Below, one piece after another: positions 7,471 through 15,105 of a stretch of DNA of 22,244 nt. Numbering within the stretch: position 1 is the first letter of the stretch; each line of letters opens with the position of its first letter. A program made the translations under genes and the position numbers. This stretch comes from Verrucomicrobia bacterium UBA4286. Its GTDB lineage: Bacteria; Verrucomicrobiota; Kiritimatiellia; RFP12; UBA1067. Location: positions 1 through 22,244 of the forward strand of contig DGVK01000079.1 in NCBI GenBank assembly GCA_002395905.1. Reading direction: 5' to 3'. Below the pieces are notes generated by a model. The model was not told the DNA's origin. It did no database searches and saw only the letters and a program-made list of their open reading frames with translations.

Positions 7471-8583
7471 CTACCGGTCCGGTGCGCGAAGATCGGCGGT
7501 CGAGTCGCGCACAACGAGCGGCGCGTCGAGCATTATCGACCGTGGCTCCATTTTCGGACTGCGTATTCTTTGCATCAAGGACCCGACCGCCGTATCGGCC
7601 AGCTTCTTCACCGGCTGGTGGACCGTCGTCAGCGACGGCGAAAGAAGCGCCGCAAGCGCGTCATCGTCGAACCCGGCGACGCGAACGTCGCCAGGTATCT
7701 TGAAACCGAGCCCGCACAAAGTCTGCATGAGGCGAGCCGCCGTAGGGTCATTGCGGCATACGAACGCGTCCGGCGCGTTCTTCCCGTGCATCAACCTGCG
7801 CAGAAGCGCTTCGTCGGCAGGGTCGGTCTCGATCACACAGGACGCCTTCCAGTCCAGCCCGGCGTCCATCACGGCCTGTGCGACGCCGTGGATTCTCGCC
7901 CGGATCGTGTTGGCGTAGTTCGCGTGCGTAAGAAAGCGGAGCCGTCTTGCGCCGGATTCTATCATGTGGCGCGCGACGCGGTAGCCCGCCTGGAGATTGT
8001 CGATCCCGACCAGGTCGTACCGGCTGCGCGCGGGGAAAGGAAGGTAGTCCCTGTCGAGCAGCACGACGGGGATGTTCTTCGCGGCGAGCGTCGCCACGAC
8101 CTTTCGCGTGGCGGCGTGGGATTCGGGAATGAGGTCCACGGGCTCCAGCAGCACGCCTGCCGTGCGCCGCGCGGCATAGGCCTGCGCGAGAGCGATCGCC
8201 CACCGTCCGCGGTCGGCGGCGTCCGGTGTGGACACGTCACCGAGCAGCACGTCGTACCCGTGTGCGCGCGCCTCCGCAGCGATGGCGTCGCACAGACGGG
8301 TGAAAAAGTCAATGGCACGATAGTCCGGCGCGATGATGCCTATCGCGCCGGTGGCGTGCTTCGCGGCAAATGTGAGATACGAGCCGGACCCCGCCCTCGA
8401 CTCCAGAAGCCCCTGCCTCTTGAGCTCCCTCAGCGCGCGTTCGACCGTCGGACGGCTCGCGCCGAAACGCCGCGCAAGCGTCTCCTCGCTCGGGAAACGC
8501 TCGTGCGAGTCGTACCTGCCCGAGAGGATGTCCCGCTTGAGTTCGTCGGCGATCGCGAGATATTTGGACACATTCGTATTCAC
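7471..8583 (-). CDS. GntR-LacI chimeric transcription regulator (AraR-like architecture)
   Basis: This is a 370-residue DNA-binding regulator joining two families. Residues 5-72 form a GntR-type winged helix (LAIADELKRDILSGRY, then RFPSEETLARRFGASRPTVERALRELKRQGLL and RAGSGSYL). Residues 78-360 form a LacI/GalR periplasmic-binding-like sugar sensor (GAIGIIAPDY, VVLLDRDYLPF, LVGIDNLQAGYRVARHMI, DAFVCRNDPTAARLMQTL, GDVRVAGFDDDALA, LTTVHQPVKKLADTAV). The same architecture is known in Bacillus AraR, which releases DNA on binding its sugar. A plausible effector is a sugar released by the adjacent nucleoside/sugar locus. The start is a GTG at 8581-8583. The open frame continues upstream into unrelated sequence, but homology begins at VSKYLAIAD and a TATAAT box lies 6 bases upstream, pointing to a leaderless GTG start. 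Confidence 0.9.
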   Translation of the reverse strand: MNTNVSKYLAIADELKRDILSGRYDSHERFPSEETLARRFGASRPTVERALRELKRQGLLESRAGSGSYLTFAAKHATGAIGIIAPDYRAIDFFTRLCDAIAAEARAHGYDVLLGDVSTPDAADRGRWAIALAQAYAARRTAGVLLEPVDLIPESHAATRKVVATLAAKNIPVVLLDRDYLPFPARSRYDLVGIDNLQAGYRVARHMIESGARRLRFLTHANYANTIRARIHGVAQAVMDAGLDWKASCVIETDPADEALLRRLMHGKNAPDAFVCRNDPTAARLMQTLCGLGFKIPGDVRVAGFDDDALAALLSPSLTTVHQPVKKLADTAVGSLMQRIRSPKMEPRSIMLDAPLVVRDSTADLRAPDR

Positions 8584-8589
8584 GCCCGC

Positions 8590-8598
8590 ATTATACCA
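8590..8598 (-). promoter_or_regulatory. Extended -10 promoter of the regulator gene, predicted leaderless with GTG start
   Basis: The minus strand reads TGGTATAAT, then GCGGGC, then the GTG start codon at 8583. Six bases between the box and the codon put the expected transcript start on the G of GTG. No Shine-Dalgarno sequence is possible. Confidence 0.65.
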
Positions 8599-8615
8599 AA
8601 TTCCTGCGCCCCCGC

Positions 8616-8631
8616 GCCGGGAGCAGCCGGC
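8616..8631 (-). other. Small GC hairpin between FAD oxidoreductase 2 and the regulator
   Basis: GCCGG and CCGGC form a perfect 5-bp stem around a 6-base loop in the 56-base gap. No U-run follows, so it is not a standard terminator. It could slow or end read-through from the metabolic operon, or it could be chance in GC-rich DNA. Confidence 0.25.
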
Positions 8632-8639
8632 CAACCGCC

Positions 8640-10493
8640 TCACAGCGCATCGAACGCGAACACATGGGCCTTCTCGCCTTTCCCGCCCCACGACTTGGTG
8701 ACGACGAGGCGCAGGGCGTCCGCCTCGACCGGCTCGAACGCCACTTTCCTGAAGCGCAGGAAGTTGCAGTCGTCCGAGAAGACGGTCTTCCACTCTCCGC
8801 ACACGTGCGCATCTATGCGAAAGCCCCTGGCGAGCATCTCCGGCATCTTGGCGGGGGTGACGGTGGCCTCCAGCTTGCGCATGCGCTTGCCGGTGAAGGT
8901 CATTTTGGAGTCGAAGACGAGGCGCGCGCCGGAAATCCGCTTGGGCGCGTCCCACGAATAGACGATCTTCTCATCGCCCGCGTCCGTCCACACGCCGTTG
9001 TCCTTCCCGTCGTAGTTTCGGTCGATGCCGTTTTTGAGAATCGCGACGTCGTCGGCGCACCGCGCCTCGGCGGTGAGGGGCGAGACCTTGCGCCACCTGA
9101 AAGGCAGCATGCAGTCATCGTCCTCAAGAGTCGCCTGGAGCTCGGCGATGCGCTCGCGCCTGAGCTGCGCCGGGTCGATACTGTATTTGACGAGCATCGA
9201 GGCGGCGGTGCCGACGGCCTGGCCGAGCGCGGCGCATGTGGCCATGACGCGCGTCGCGGAAAGGCTCATGTGGGTAGCGGATATGTCGCGCCCGGCGAAC
9301 ATCAGATTCGGCACGTTGACGGAGTATAGGCAGTCGAACGGTATGCCGAATGGAGACGGGCACTCGTATTCGACCGACGAGTGGGTCTTGCTCTCGAAGG
9401 CGTCCGGGTGGTGGTCGTCCAGCTTCCAGCCGCCGTAGGCCACGACGTCCTCGAAATGGCCGCCGGAGAGCACGTCGCCCTGCGTGAGGATGTGCGGGCC
9501 GACGAAGCGCGTCGATTCGCGCTTGCCAGGGAGCGAGCCTATCCAGTCGAGTTCGTAGCCCTTCGCGCGCCCGTCCGGGTGGTTCTTAATGTACGCCCAC
9601 ACGCCGTAGGCTATCTTCTTGAGTTCCAGCTGTATGTCGTTGGCGTCATGTATGGTGTGGAGGTTGCCGCCGATCTCGATCCACCAGAAGTTGTTGCGCT
9701 CGGGATACGGGCGCTTGTAGTTGAGGCGCATGGCGCCGGGCGGCAGCGGCTCGTCGGGATGCGCGAAGTCGGCGTCGGTGTACTTGTGCGCCCACGGCGG
9801 CGGCGTGAACGGGCGGTGCTCCTTGGTCCGCCGCAGCTGCAGCAGGATGGAGTTGCCCATCGTCTTCGCGTCGCCGCCGGACTCAAGATACGTCTCGTTG
9901 AACTCCGAAGGCAGCTCGCGGCCATGGCGGAACTTCGCGCCGGAGAGCCGCAGGATGCCGTCGCCCGTGCAGTCTGCAAACTGCCGCCCCTTCACGACGT
10001 AGCGCGTGTAGGCGTCGCCGTTCCACGCCTTCACCGCCGCGATGCGTTCGCCGTCCATGACGACGCCATCGACGCATGTGTTGAGGAGCAGCGTTATGTT
10101 CGGCTCCATGACGACGGTGGAGAGCATCACGTCGTCCCAGATGGTGTAGCGCAGGAGCGGGTTGTAGTAAAAATTCTTGAGCTGCAGCTCCTCGAAGATG
10201 CCCGCCTCCTTGTTCTCGTCGCCATACGCGCCCATGACGCCCATTCGCATTTCGCTGGACATGTTGCCGCCGAGCATCGGCCGCGCCTGCATCAGCACCA
10301 CCTTCGTGCCGTGGCGGGCGGCGGCAATGGCGGCGCAAAGCCCTGCCGGGCCGCCGCCGCACACCACGAACTCGGTTTCGAGTTCGACATCTTTTATCAC
10401 CTGCGAGTTCGCTTCGGTAAGCATGCCGTCTGCGGCACGCGCAGCCATGGCGCATAGAAGCGCCGCGGCGCAGAACATCCTGGTTGATTTCAT
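8640..10493 (-). CDS. Exported FAD-dependent oxidoreductase with C-terminal beta-sandwich-like domain
   Basis: This 617-residue flavoprotein belongs to the FAD_oxidored group often labelled xanthan-lyase-related in databases. A Sec-type signal peptide (MKSTRMFCAAALLCAMAARA, no twin arginine) is followed by the FAD Rossmann motif VVCGGGPAGLCAAIAAARHG (43-62) and then MLGGNMSSEMRMGVMG, a hallmark of the group. After the catalytic part comes the second FAD contact PNLMFAGRDISATHMSLSATRVMATCAALGQAVGTAA. The last 150 residues (from about 470) look like a beta-sandwich of discoidin type (NGVWTDAGDEKIVYSWDAP, ISGARLVFDSKM, RMRKLEATVTP, ALRLVVTKSWG). The substrate is unknown; relatives sit in polysaccharide- and sugar-utilisation loci of PVC bacteria. 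The ATG follows AAAGGAG at good spacing, 28 bases after FAD oxidoreductase 1. Confidence 0.88.
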   Translation of the reverse strand: MKSTRMFCAAALLCAMAARAADGMLTEANSQVIKDVELETEFVVCGGGPAGLCAAIAAARHGTKVVLMQARPMLGGNMSSEMRMGVMGAYGDENKEAGIFEELQLKNFYYNPLLRYTIWDDVMLSTVVMEPNITLLLNTCVDGVVMDGERIAAVKAWNGDAYTRYVVKGRQFADCTGDGILRLSGAKFRHGRELPSEFNETYLESGGDAKTMGNSILLQLRRTKEHRPFTPPPWAHKYTDADFAHPDEPLPPGAMRLNYKRPYPERNNFWWIEIGGNLHTIHDANDIQLELKKIAYGVWAYIKNHPDGRAKGYELDWIGSLPGKRESTRFVGPHILTQGDVLSGGHFEDVVAYGGWKLDDHHPDAFESKTHSSVEYECPSPFGIPFDCLYSVNVPNLMFAGRDISATHMSLSATRVMATCAALGQAVGTAASMLVKYSIDPAQLRRERIAELQATLEDDDCMLPFRWRKVSPLTAEARCADDVAILKNGIDRNYDGKDNGVWTDAGDEKIVYSWDAPKRISGARLVFDSKMTFTGKRMRKLEATVTPAKMPEMLARGFRIDAHVCGEWKTVFSDDCNFLRFRKVAFEPVEADALRLVVTKSWGGKGEKAHVFAFDAL

Positions 10494-10521
10494 TTCATTC
10501 TCCTTTCCTCTTTTCTTTCTT

Positions 10522-11886
10522 TCAAACTTTCACTATTGCACCCTGCCGGGCGAGGCGGCGGGCGATGGCGGCGAAATCGAGCCGACGCGCGTCTTCGCCG
10601 GGCTTGAACGCTGCGGCAGTGCCGGCAGCCTCGCCAGTCGCCATGCACTGCGCCTGCACGCGGATCGACGCAAACGGCTCCGGCGCCGCCGCGACAAGCG
10701 CACCCGCCGCGAAAAGATTCGGGCACTTCGCCGATACGAGCGCGGAAAGCGGTATCGCGCCGGGATGCTCCAGAAACGTCAGGCTCTGGGCGCTGGTGCC
10801 GGCGATATGGCGATCCATCGGATGCGCGGCAATCGCAATCGTATCGTCGGGATGTACGCCGGCGACGAACTCGTGCGCCGCAACGCGATGGAGGGCTGCG
10901 ATTTCGCGACATTCGCGGAATCCCGCCGCAGCGGCGCTCTGGACTAGATATGCATTGCGAAACGCATCGTCCGCCTCGCGCATCACGTCTATCACCGTTG
11001 GTATTTCGCGGCGCATCCGCGCCGTGGCGGAAGCGATTTCAAGAGGGTCTGTAACATCCGAGGCTTCGGCGCGCGTTGCATTCACGCTCACGAAACCCGG
11101 CCTTATGGTGCTCCCCCACACCGCCCACGGTCCGCCGAACGAACGGATGCGCCCCGAGGCCATCGCCTTTTCAAGCGCCTTGCCGAGCGCCGGATTGCGC
11201 GAGCGCTCGTTGTCGTTCCGCACGAGGACGCGCGCCTTTTCGGTGTCCACACCGCCCAGGATGAAGCAAAGCGAAAGCGGCTGCGCCGCGCCGCGCGCCG
11301 AACGAAACGCGCCGAAACCGTGGTGGCCGACAATGGCGCCCGAGGCCGTGCAATCGATGAAGCGGTCTGCCTCCAGGCGCGTCAGGAATCCGCCGGTGGA
11401 AAGCGTGACTGCGCGGATGGCGCCATCGCCTGAAAGCTCCGGCTCGCCGCAGACCTGCGTCTGCCAAAGACACTCCACGCCGGCTTCTTCCAGCATTTCG
11501 CGCGCGACGCGCCGGTAGGTTTCCGCCTCGAAGGGGACGTTGCCTTTCGGCAGATCCGTTATCGCGCCGCCAAGAGATGCCATGCGCTCCACGAACTCCC
11601 ACGCGATGCCGCCCACGACGCGACGCCCGGCGAAATTGAACTTCGAGATGGGGCCTACAAGTCCGGCGGTGGCCATCCCGCCCGGGAAGCCAAACGTTTC
11701 GGCGAGCGTGACGCGCGAGCCGCCTCGCGCGGCGGCGATGGCGGCGACGAATCCGGCGGGCCCGGCGCCGGCCACGAATACGCCGGTGCGAAGGGTGCGG
11801 CGCGGCTCCGGAGAGCCTGCGGCCACGCCCGGCCTCAGAGCCGCCGCGCCTGCAAGCGCGCCCATTAATTCGCGTCGCGTCAACAT
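10522..11886 (-). CDS. Exported FAD-dependent oxidoreductase with twin-arginine signal
   Basis: This is a 454-residue flavoprotein of the same broad FAD_oxidored family as its downstream neighbour, but shorter. The chosen start gives MLTRRELMGALAGAAALRPGVAAG, a twin-arginine signal peptide, so it should be exported folded with FAD bound. The FAD motif VFVAGAGPAGFVAAIAAARGG begins near residue 37, followed by FGFPGGMATAGLVGP. The C-terminal FAD contact PNLFAAGALVAAAPEPFASIRVQAQCMATGEAAGTAAAF is characteristic. There is no added beta domain. An open frame continues 31 codons upstream but carries no homology and would bury the signal, so I use ATG 11884-11886, preceded by AAAGGTG. It lies about 100 bases after the nucleoside hydrolase and probably belongs to its operon. 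The substrate is unknown. Confidence 0.87.
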   Translation of the reverse strand: MLTRRELMGALAGAAALRPGVAAGSPEPRRTLRTGVFVAGAGPAGFVAAIAAARGGSRVTLAETFGFPGGMATAGLVGPISKFNFAGRRVVGGIAWEFVERMASLGGAITDLPKGNVPFEAETYRRVAREMLEEAGVECLWQTQVCGEPELSGDGAIRAVTLSTGGFLTRLEADRFIDCTASGAIVGHHGFGAFRSARGAAQPLSLCFILGGVDTEKARVLVRNDNERSRNPALGKALEKAMASGRIRSFGGPWAVWGSTIRPGFVSVNATRAEASDVTDPLEIASATARMRREIPTVIDVMREADDAFRNAYLVQSAAAAGFRECREIAALHRVAAHEFVAGVHPDDTIAIAAHPMDRHIAGTSAQSLTFLEHPGAIPLSALVSAKCPNLFAAGALVAAAPEPFASIRVQAQCMATGEAAGTAAAFKPGEDARRLDFAAIARRLARQGAIVKV

Positions 11887-11938
11887 TCCATCACCTTTCC
11901 ACATCTCCCGTTTGTCTGCGCCTAGCGCACGAGTATGA

Positions 11939-11992
11939 TCAGCCCTGCCGACGGAACGCCCCACCTGTTTTTTTGGCAAGTTTCGCCCTCAT
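11939..11992 (-). CDS. Possible 17-codon leader ORF between the nucleoside hydrolase and FAD oxidoreductase 1
   Basis: An ATG overlapping the hydrolase stop as ATGA, with AAAGGAG 7 bases upstream, opens a short frame encoding MRAKLAKKTGGAFRRQG before a TGA. Its ribosome site is better than that of the following gene. A run of seven A (11968-11974) lies inside. One A fewer would join it in frame to the FAD oxidoreductase. It may be a coupling or leader peptide, a gene remnant, or chance. I see no known homologue. Confidence 0.25.
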   Translation of the reverse strand: MRAKLAKKTGGAFRRQG

Positions 11993-13137
11993 GGATGTAC
12001 TCCTTTCGTGTGTGTGGTTGTGTCAGTGACTGGGTGTGATAGATGGTGTGCTCTCGGTGGACGAAGCATCAGCCCGTCGATGATGCGCCCGACCTCGGCC
12101 TTTGGAAGTTTCTCGGTGATGCGCACGTGCGGGCCGTTCTCGTCGGGCGCCCATTCGTCTGCTCCGTCGGCGCCGGTGATGCGGTATCTGCCGCGATTGA
12201 CGTTGAAGTATGCCTCTTCGCCCCTGACTGCGGCCAGCACTGCCGTCTCGTCCCATGCGCTCCTGCCGCCCATGCCGAACGAGCGGCGCAGCCACTGCGC
12301 GGGGTCGGCGGCGATTTCGGCGCGGCTTGGGATGTTGTCGGCGAAGACGTCTCGCACGGGGTTGCGGCCGGGGCCGGGGTCCGGCGTCTCGGCTATGGCG
12401 CGGCCTGCGAACACGTCGCGTCCGTACTCGAAGTCGCTGAACACAACAGGCGTAGGCCAGTTCTCCAGAGCGATGCGCGATGATTCGGCGTCCCACTTTG
12501 AATTGTATTCCTTGCCGTTCGGATAGCGGCACGCCATGGCCACCCACTTCTTCACCTTCGCGGACACGAGGGAGCGTCCGTCGAGCGGCGAGATGGCGTC
12601 CGGCGGAGTCTCCAGCAGGCGGCGGAGGTTTGTCAGGAAGCCGACGGAGCAGACGACGACGCTGCCGTCGGGCTGTGCGGCGAGCGCGCGGCGGTAGATT
12701 TCGTTCGCGTCCGGCGCGTCGTCGGCGTCGGCATGGCGGTACCAGCCGGGGTAGTCGGCGAGCAGCTTGCGATACTTGTAGTGTCCGCCGTCGTTGCCCT
12801 TCCGCTCGCCGAGCGGAGCCGACGGGTCCACTTTTTCCGTCGCGCCCGCCTTCTCGCCCAAGACGCCCATACCCTTCGGCGCGCCCACCGGCAGACCGCC
12901 GCGGCCATAGTAGCGGTTGATCACCTCGATTGCGCCGACGGAGGCGTTGCCGCGCGTGGAGCTTACCGTGGCGAGGATCTCGCACTCCCCGGCGTCCGCG
13001 AGCGCGTGAAGGCAGGCGAGCGCGCCGACGTCGTCGAAGTCGGTGATCATGTCCGTGTCGAAAATCACCTTCACCGGCGCGGCGCGGAGGGCGGCGGCGG
13101 CGAATACTGCGGCGAAGACGGCGAGGAGTTTCTTCAT
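11989..13137 (-). CDS. Secreted nucleoside hydrolase-like protein
   Basis: This inosine-uridine-type nucleoside hydrolase family protein would cut the N-glycosidic bond of a ribonucleoside to give base and ribose. It has 382 residues. A Sec signal peptide (MKKLLAVFAAVFAAAALRA) precedes VKVIFDTDMITDFDDVGALACL, which carries the DTDxxxDxDD calcium and catalytic motif of the family. Further segments are ILATVSSTRGNASVGAIEVINRYYG, DGSVVVCSVGFLTNLRRLLE, and a C-terminal SAWDETAVLAAVRG. Export suggests cleavage outside the cytoplasm, with ribose then taken up by the adjacent permease. The final 20 residues (AHHLSHPVTDTTTHTKGVHP) look like read-through into intergenic repeat DNA and are probably not part of the fold. 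The ATG lies 4 bases after the permease stop, so the two are likely coupled. Relatives of unproven substrate exist, so ribonucleoside specificity is inference. Confidence 0.87.
   Translation of the reverse strand: MKKLLAVFAAVFAAAALRAAPVKVIFDTDMITDFDDVGALACLHALADAGECEILATVSSTRGNASVGAIEVINRYYGRGGLPVGAPKGMGVLGEKAGATEKVDPSAPLGERKGNDGGHYKYRKLLADYPGWYRHADADDAPDANEIYRRALAAQPDGSVVVCSVGFLTNLRRLLETPPDAISPLDGRSLVSAKVKKWVAMACRYPNGKEYNSKWDAESSRIALENWPTPVVFSDFEYGRDVFAGRAIAETPDPGPGRNPVRDVFADNIPSRAEIAADPAQWLRRSFGMGGRSAWDETAVLAAVRGEEAYFNVNRGRYRITGADGADEWAPDENGPHVRITEKLPKAEVGRIIDGLMLRPPRAHHLSHPVTDTTTHTKGVHP
12014..12028 (-). repeat. Copy of the CACTGACA intergenic repeat inside the hydrolase 3' end
   Basis: The minus strand reads CACTGACACAACCAC, close to the tandem CCACTGACAACCA units in front of the permease gene 2.1 kb away. 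Here it is read in frame as part of the hydrolase tail. Confidence 0.4.
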
Positions 13138-13141
13138 GGCG

Positions 13142-14161
13142 TCAGTTCCCCGCCTTGACGATGAGCGCGAGGCCCGCAATGAAGAGGACGATCATCGCGA
13201 AGTTGAGAACTGCGGACTTCTTCGGAGCGCCCTTGAATTCCCGCCAGACGAGGATTCCCCAGAGCGCGGAGACCAGCGTCGCGCCCTGTCCGAGCGAATA
13301 CGCTATCGCCGCGCCCGCAGTGCCCGCCGTGACGAACGAAAGAAGAGTTCCCGTCGCCCAGATCGCGCCGCCGAGGATTCCGACCAGGTGCACGGGGAGC
13401 GAACCCTTGAACCAGTCCGAGCCTTTCACAGGTTCGCCCGCGACGGGCTTTTTCATCATTATCGTGTTGAACACGAAGTTGGACGCAAAGACGCCGAGAG
13501 TGAAGATGAAGAATGCGGAGTAGGGCGTCATGCGTCCTGCGGCGGGCGCGGCGTTCGCGAAGTCCATGTCGACGACGCGGTTTACGAGCGGCGAGAACCA
13601 GCTCATGAGAAGTCCGGCGCAGATCGCGAGCCACAGCCCCTTCTTGACGGACGACGCATCGGACGCGCCGCCGGCGGACGACTGCCTGGCCTTGAACGCG
13701 AGCGCATTGCAGACGATGGACGCGACGATCACTGCGAGACCGGTCCAGATGAGGCGCGGGTCGCCCTTGCCGTCAACGAACCAGTTCGCGACCGTGCCGC
13801 CGACGAGTGCGAGCCCCACGCCGACAGGGAACGCGACCGACATGCCGGCGACGGCGATTGCGGCGGAGAGCAGTATGTTGGAGGCGTTGAAGACGATTCC
13901 GCCGAGGAACGGCCATGTCCACTGCGACGCGGCGCTGTATCTGAGGTTCTCCGCAAAACTCCACGCGCCCCCGCCGAGTGAACCGACGGTGAAGCCCGCG
14001 AGAAGCGAGAAGAGAACGAGACCGATCACGTAGTCCCAGTAAAAGAGTTCATAGCGCCACGTCTTGCCGGCGAGTTTCTGGGTGTTGCCCCAGCTGCCCC
14101 AGCAGAGCATTGTAACGACGCACAGCGCGACGGCAAGAGGATAGTTGCTGCAGTAGTACAT
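13142..14161 (-). CDS. GRP/DMT-superfamily sugar permease
   Basis: This 339-residue inner-membrane transporter has about ten hydrophobic helices and short loops. The N-terminal VVTMLCWGSWGNTQKLAG is the signature of glucose/ribose-porter-like members of the drug/metabolite transporter superfamily (GRP group). Similar glycine-rich segments follow at FPVGVGLALVGGTVANWF and, near the C-terminus, AGAAIAYSLGQGATLVSALWGILVWREF. The neighbours are a ribokinase directly upstream and a secreted nucleoside hydrolase directly downstream, so ribose or a nucleoside is the likely cargo. Bacteroides ribose/nucleoside loci combine the same three activities. The ATG (14159-14161) has no Shine-Dalgarno sequence; the bases in front are instead a tandem CCACTGACA repeat. 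It ends 4 bases before the hydrolase start. The transport substrate has not been shown and could be another monosaccharide. Confidence 0.85.
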   Translation of the reverse strand: MYYCSNYPLAVALCVVTMLCWGSWGNTQKLAGKTWRYELFYWDYVIGLVLFSLLAGFTVGSLGGGAWSFAENLRYSAASQWTWPFLGGIVFNASNILLSAAIAVAGMSVAFPVGVGLALVGGTVANWFVDGKGDPRLIWTGLAVIVASIVCNALAFKARQSSAGGASDASSVKKGLWLAICAGLLMSWFSPLVNRVVDMDFANAAPAAGRMTPYSAFFIFTLGVFASNFVFNTIMMKKPVAGEPVKGSDWFKGSLPVHLVGILGGAIWATGTLLSFVTAGTAGAAIAYSLGQGATLVSALWGILVWREFKGAPKKSAVLNFAMIVLFIAGLALIVKAGN

Positions 14162-14163
14162 AG

Positions 14164-14186
14164 TGTCAGTGGTTGGTTGTCAGTGG
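14164..14186 (-). repeat. Tandem CCACTGACA repeat in the ribosome-binding region of the permease gene
   Basis: Two exact copies of CCACTGACA (minus strand, 14186-14178 and 14172-14164) are spaced 14 bases apart. They fill most of the 32-base gap between the ribokinase stop and the permease ATG and replace any visible Shine-Dalgarno sequence. A related copy lies at 12014-12028. Confidence 0.6.
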
Positions 14187-14193
14187 ATAGCGG

Positions 14194-15099
14194 TCATTGT
14201 ATCTCGCGACGATACGGTATCGACGACTGCGCGCCCGGGCGCGTGACGGCGATGGCCGACGCCTTCTGGGCGAAGTCTATCGCCTCCACGCAGCCGCGCC
14301 CTTCGGCGAGGGCGACCGCCAGCGCTCCGTTGAACGTGTCGCCCGCGGCGACGCAGTCCACGGCCTTCACCTTGCGGCAAGGATAGAGCCTGCCGCAGTC
14401 GCCGCAGTAGGCGCCCTTCGCGCCCATCGTTATGACGACGTGGCCGACGCCGCGTTTCTTGAGGACGGCGGCCGCCTTCGCCGCGCTCGCCGCGTCGACG
14501 ACCTTCACACCTGTAAGTATCTCGGCTTCGGTCTCGTTGGGGGTCATCCAGTCGACGAGCGGATACAGCGCGCGCGGAAGTTTCCGCGCAGGCGCGGGAT
14601 TGAGGATTACCGCCGCGCCAGCGTCGTGCGCGACCTTCGCCGCCCATGCGACGGTCTCGACAGGGGTCTCCAGCTGCATGAGTGTCGCGGCGGCGGATTC
14701 GATCTCCTTCCTGAACGGCGCGACGTCCGCCGGCGAGAGAGTCCCGTTCGCGCCGAGCGCGACCGAGATCTCGTTCTGGCCTTTCGCGTCGACGAGGATG
14801 AGGGCGGTGCCGGATGGCTCGCGCGGGTCGACGACAAGATGCGTCTTTACTCCGTCCTTCCTCATACGCGCGGCGGTCGCGCGTCCGAAGAGGTCGTCGC
14901 CGACTTTGGCTATGAAGGTGCACGCGCCTTTCGCGGCGGAAAGGCGCGCGACGGCCACGGCCTGGTTCGCCCCCTTGCCGCCGGCGTTCATCATGAACCG
15001 TCCGCCGCTCACTGTTTCGCCCGGCGCGGGCAGTTTACGCCCTGCAATCACCATGTCGGTGTTCGTAGAGCCCAAGACAACTATCTTTTTCATTTTCAC
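14194..15099 (-). CDS. rbsK: Ribokinase (PfkB family carbohydrate kinase)
   Basis: This enzyme phosphorylates D-ribose to ribose 5-phosphate with ATP in the cytosol, feeding the pentose phosphate pathway and nucleotide synthesis. It has 301 residues, the usual length. Features are the N-terminal KIVVLGSTNTDMVI, the ribokinase-type sugar-binding FMMNAGGKGANQAVAVARL (35-53), TPNETEAEILTG (186-197), VVITMGAKGAY (221-231), and the ATP and anion-hole motif AVDCVAAGDTFNGAL (246-260) with catalytic Asp254. The C-terminal PGAQSSIPYRREI is typical of RbsK. Other PfkB kinases cannot be fully excluded, but both sugar-site motifs favour ribose. The start is GTG 15097-15099, chosen because TACAAT lies exactly 6 bases upstream; the ATG two codons in (15093) is an alternative. 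It is the first gene of the sugar locus. Confidence 0.88.
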   Translation of the reverse strand: MKMKKIVVLGSTNTDMVIAGRKLPAPGETVSGGRFMMNAGGKGANQAVAVARLSAAKGACTFIAKVGDDLFGRATAARMRKDGVKTHLVVDPREPSGTALILVDAKGQNEISVALGANGTLSPADVAPFRKEIESAAATLMQLETPVETVAWAAKVAHDAGAAVILNPAPARKLPRALYPLVDWMTPNETEAEILTGVKVVDAASAAKAAAVLKKRGVGHVVITMGAKGAYCGDCGRLYPCRKVKAVDCVAAGDTFNGALAVALAEGRGCVEAIDFAQKASAIAVTRPGAQSSIPYRREIQ

Positions 15100-15105
15100 G
15101 CGGCT

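Noticed and set aside
8584..8955. Upstream extension of the regulator reading frame (124 codons)
   Set aside because: It runs antisense-free through the FAD oxidoreductase gene in another frame, is Arg-rich and has no homology. The GntR domain begins at the GTG 8583.
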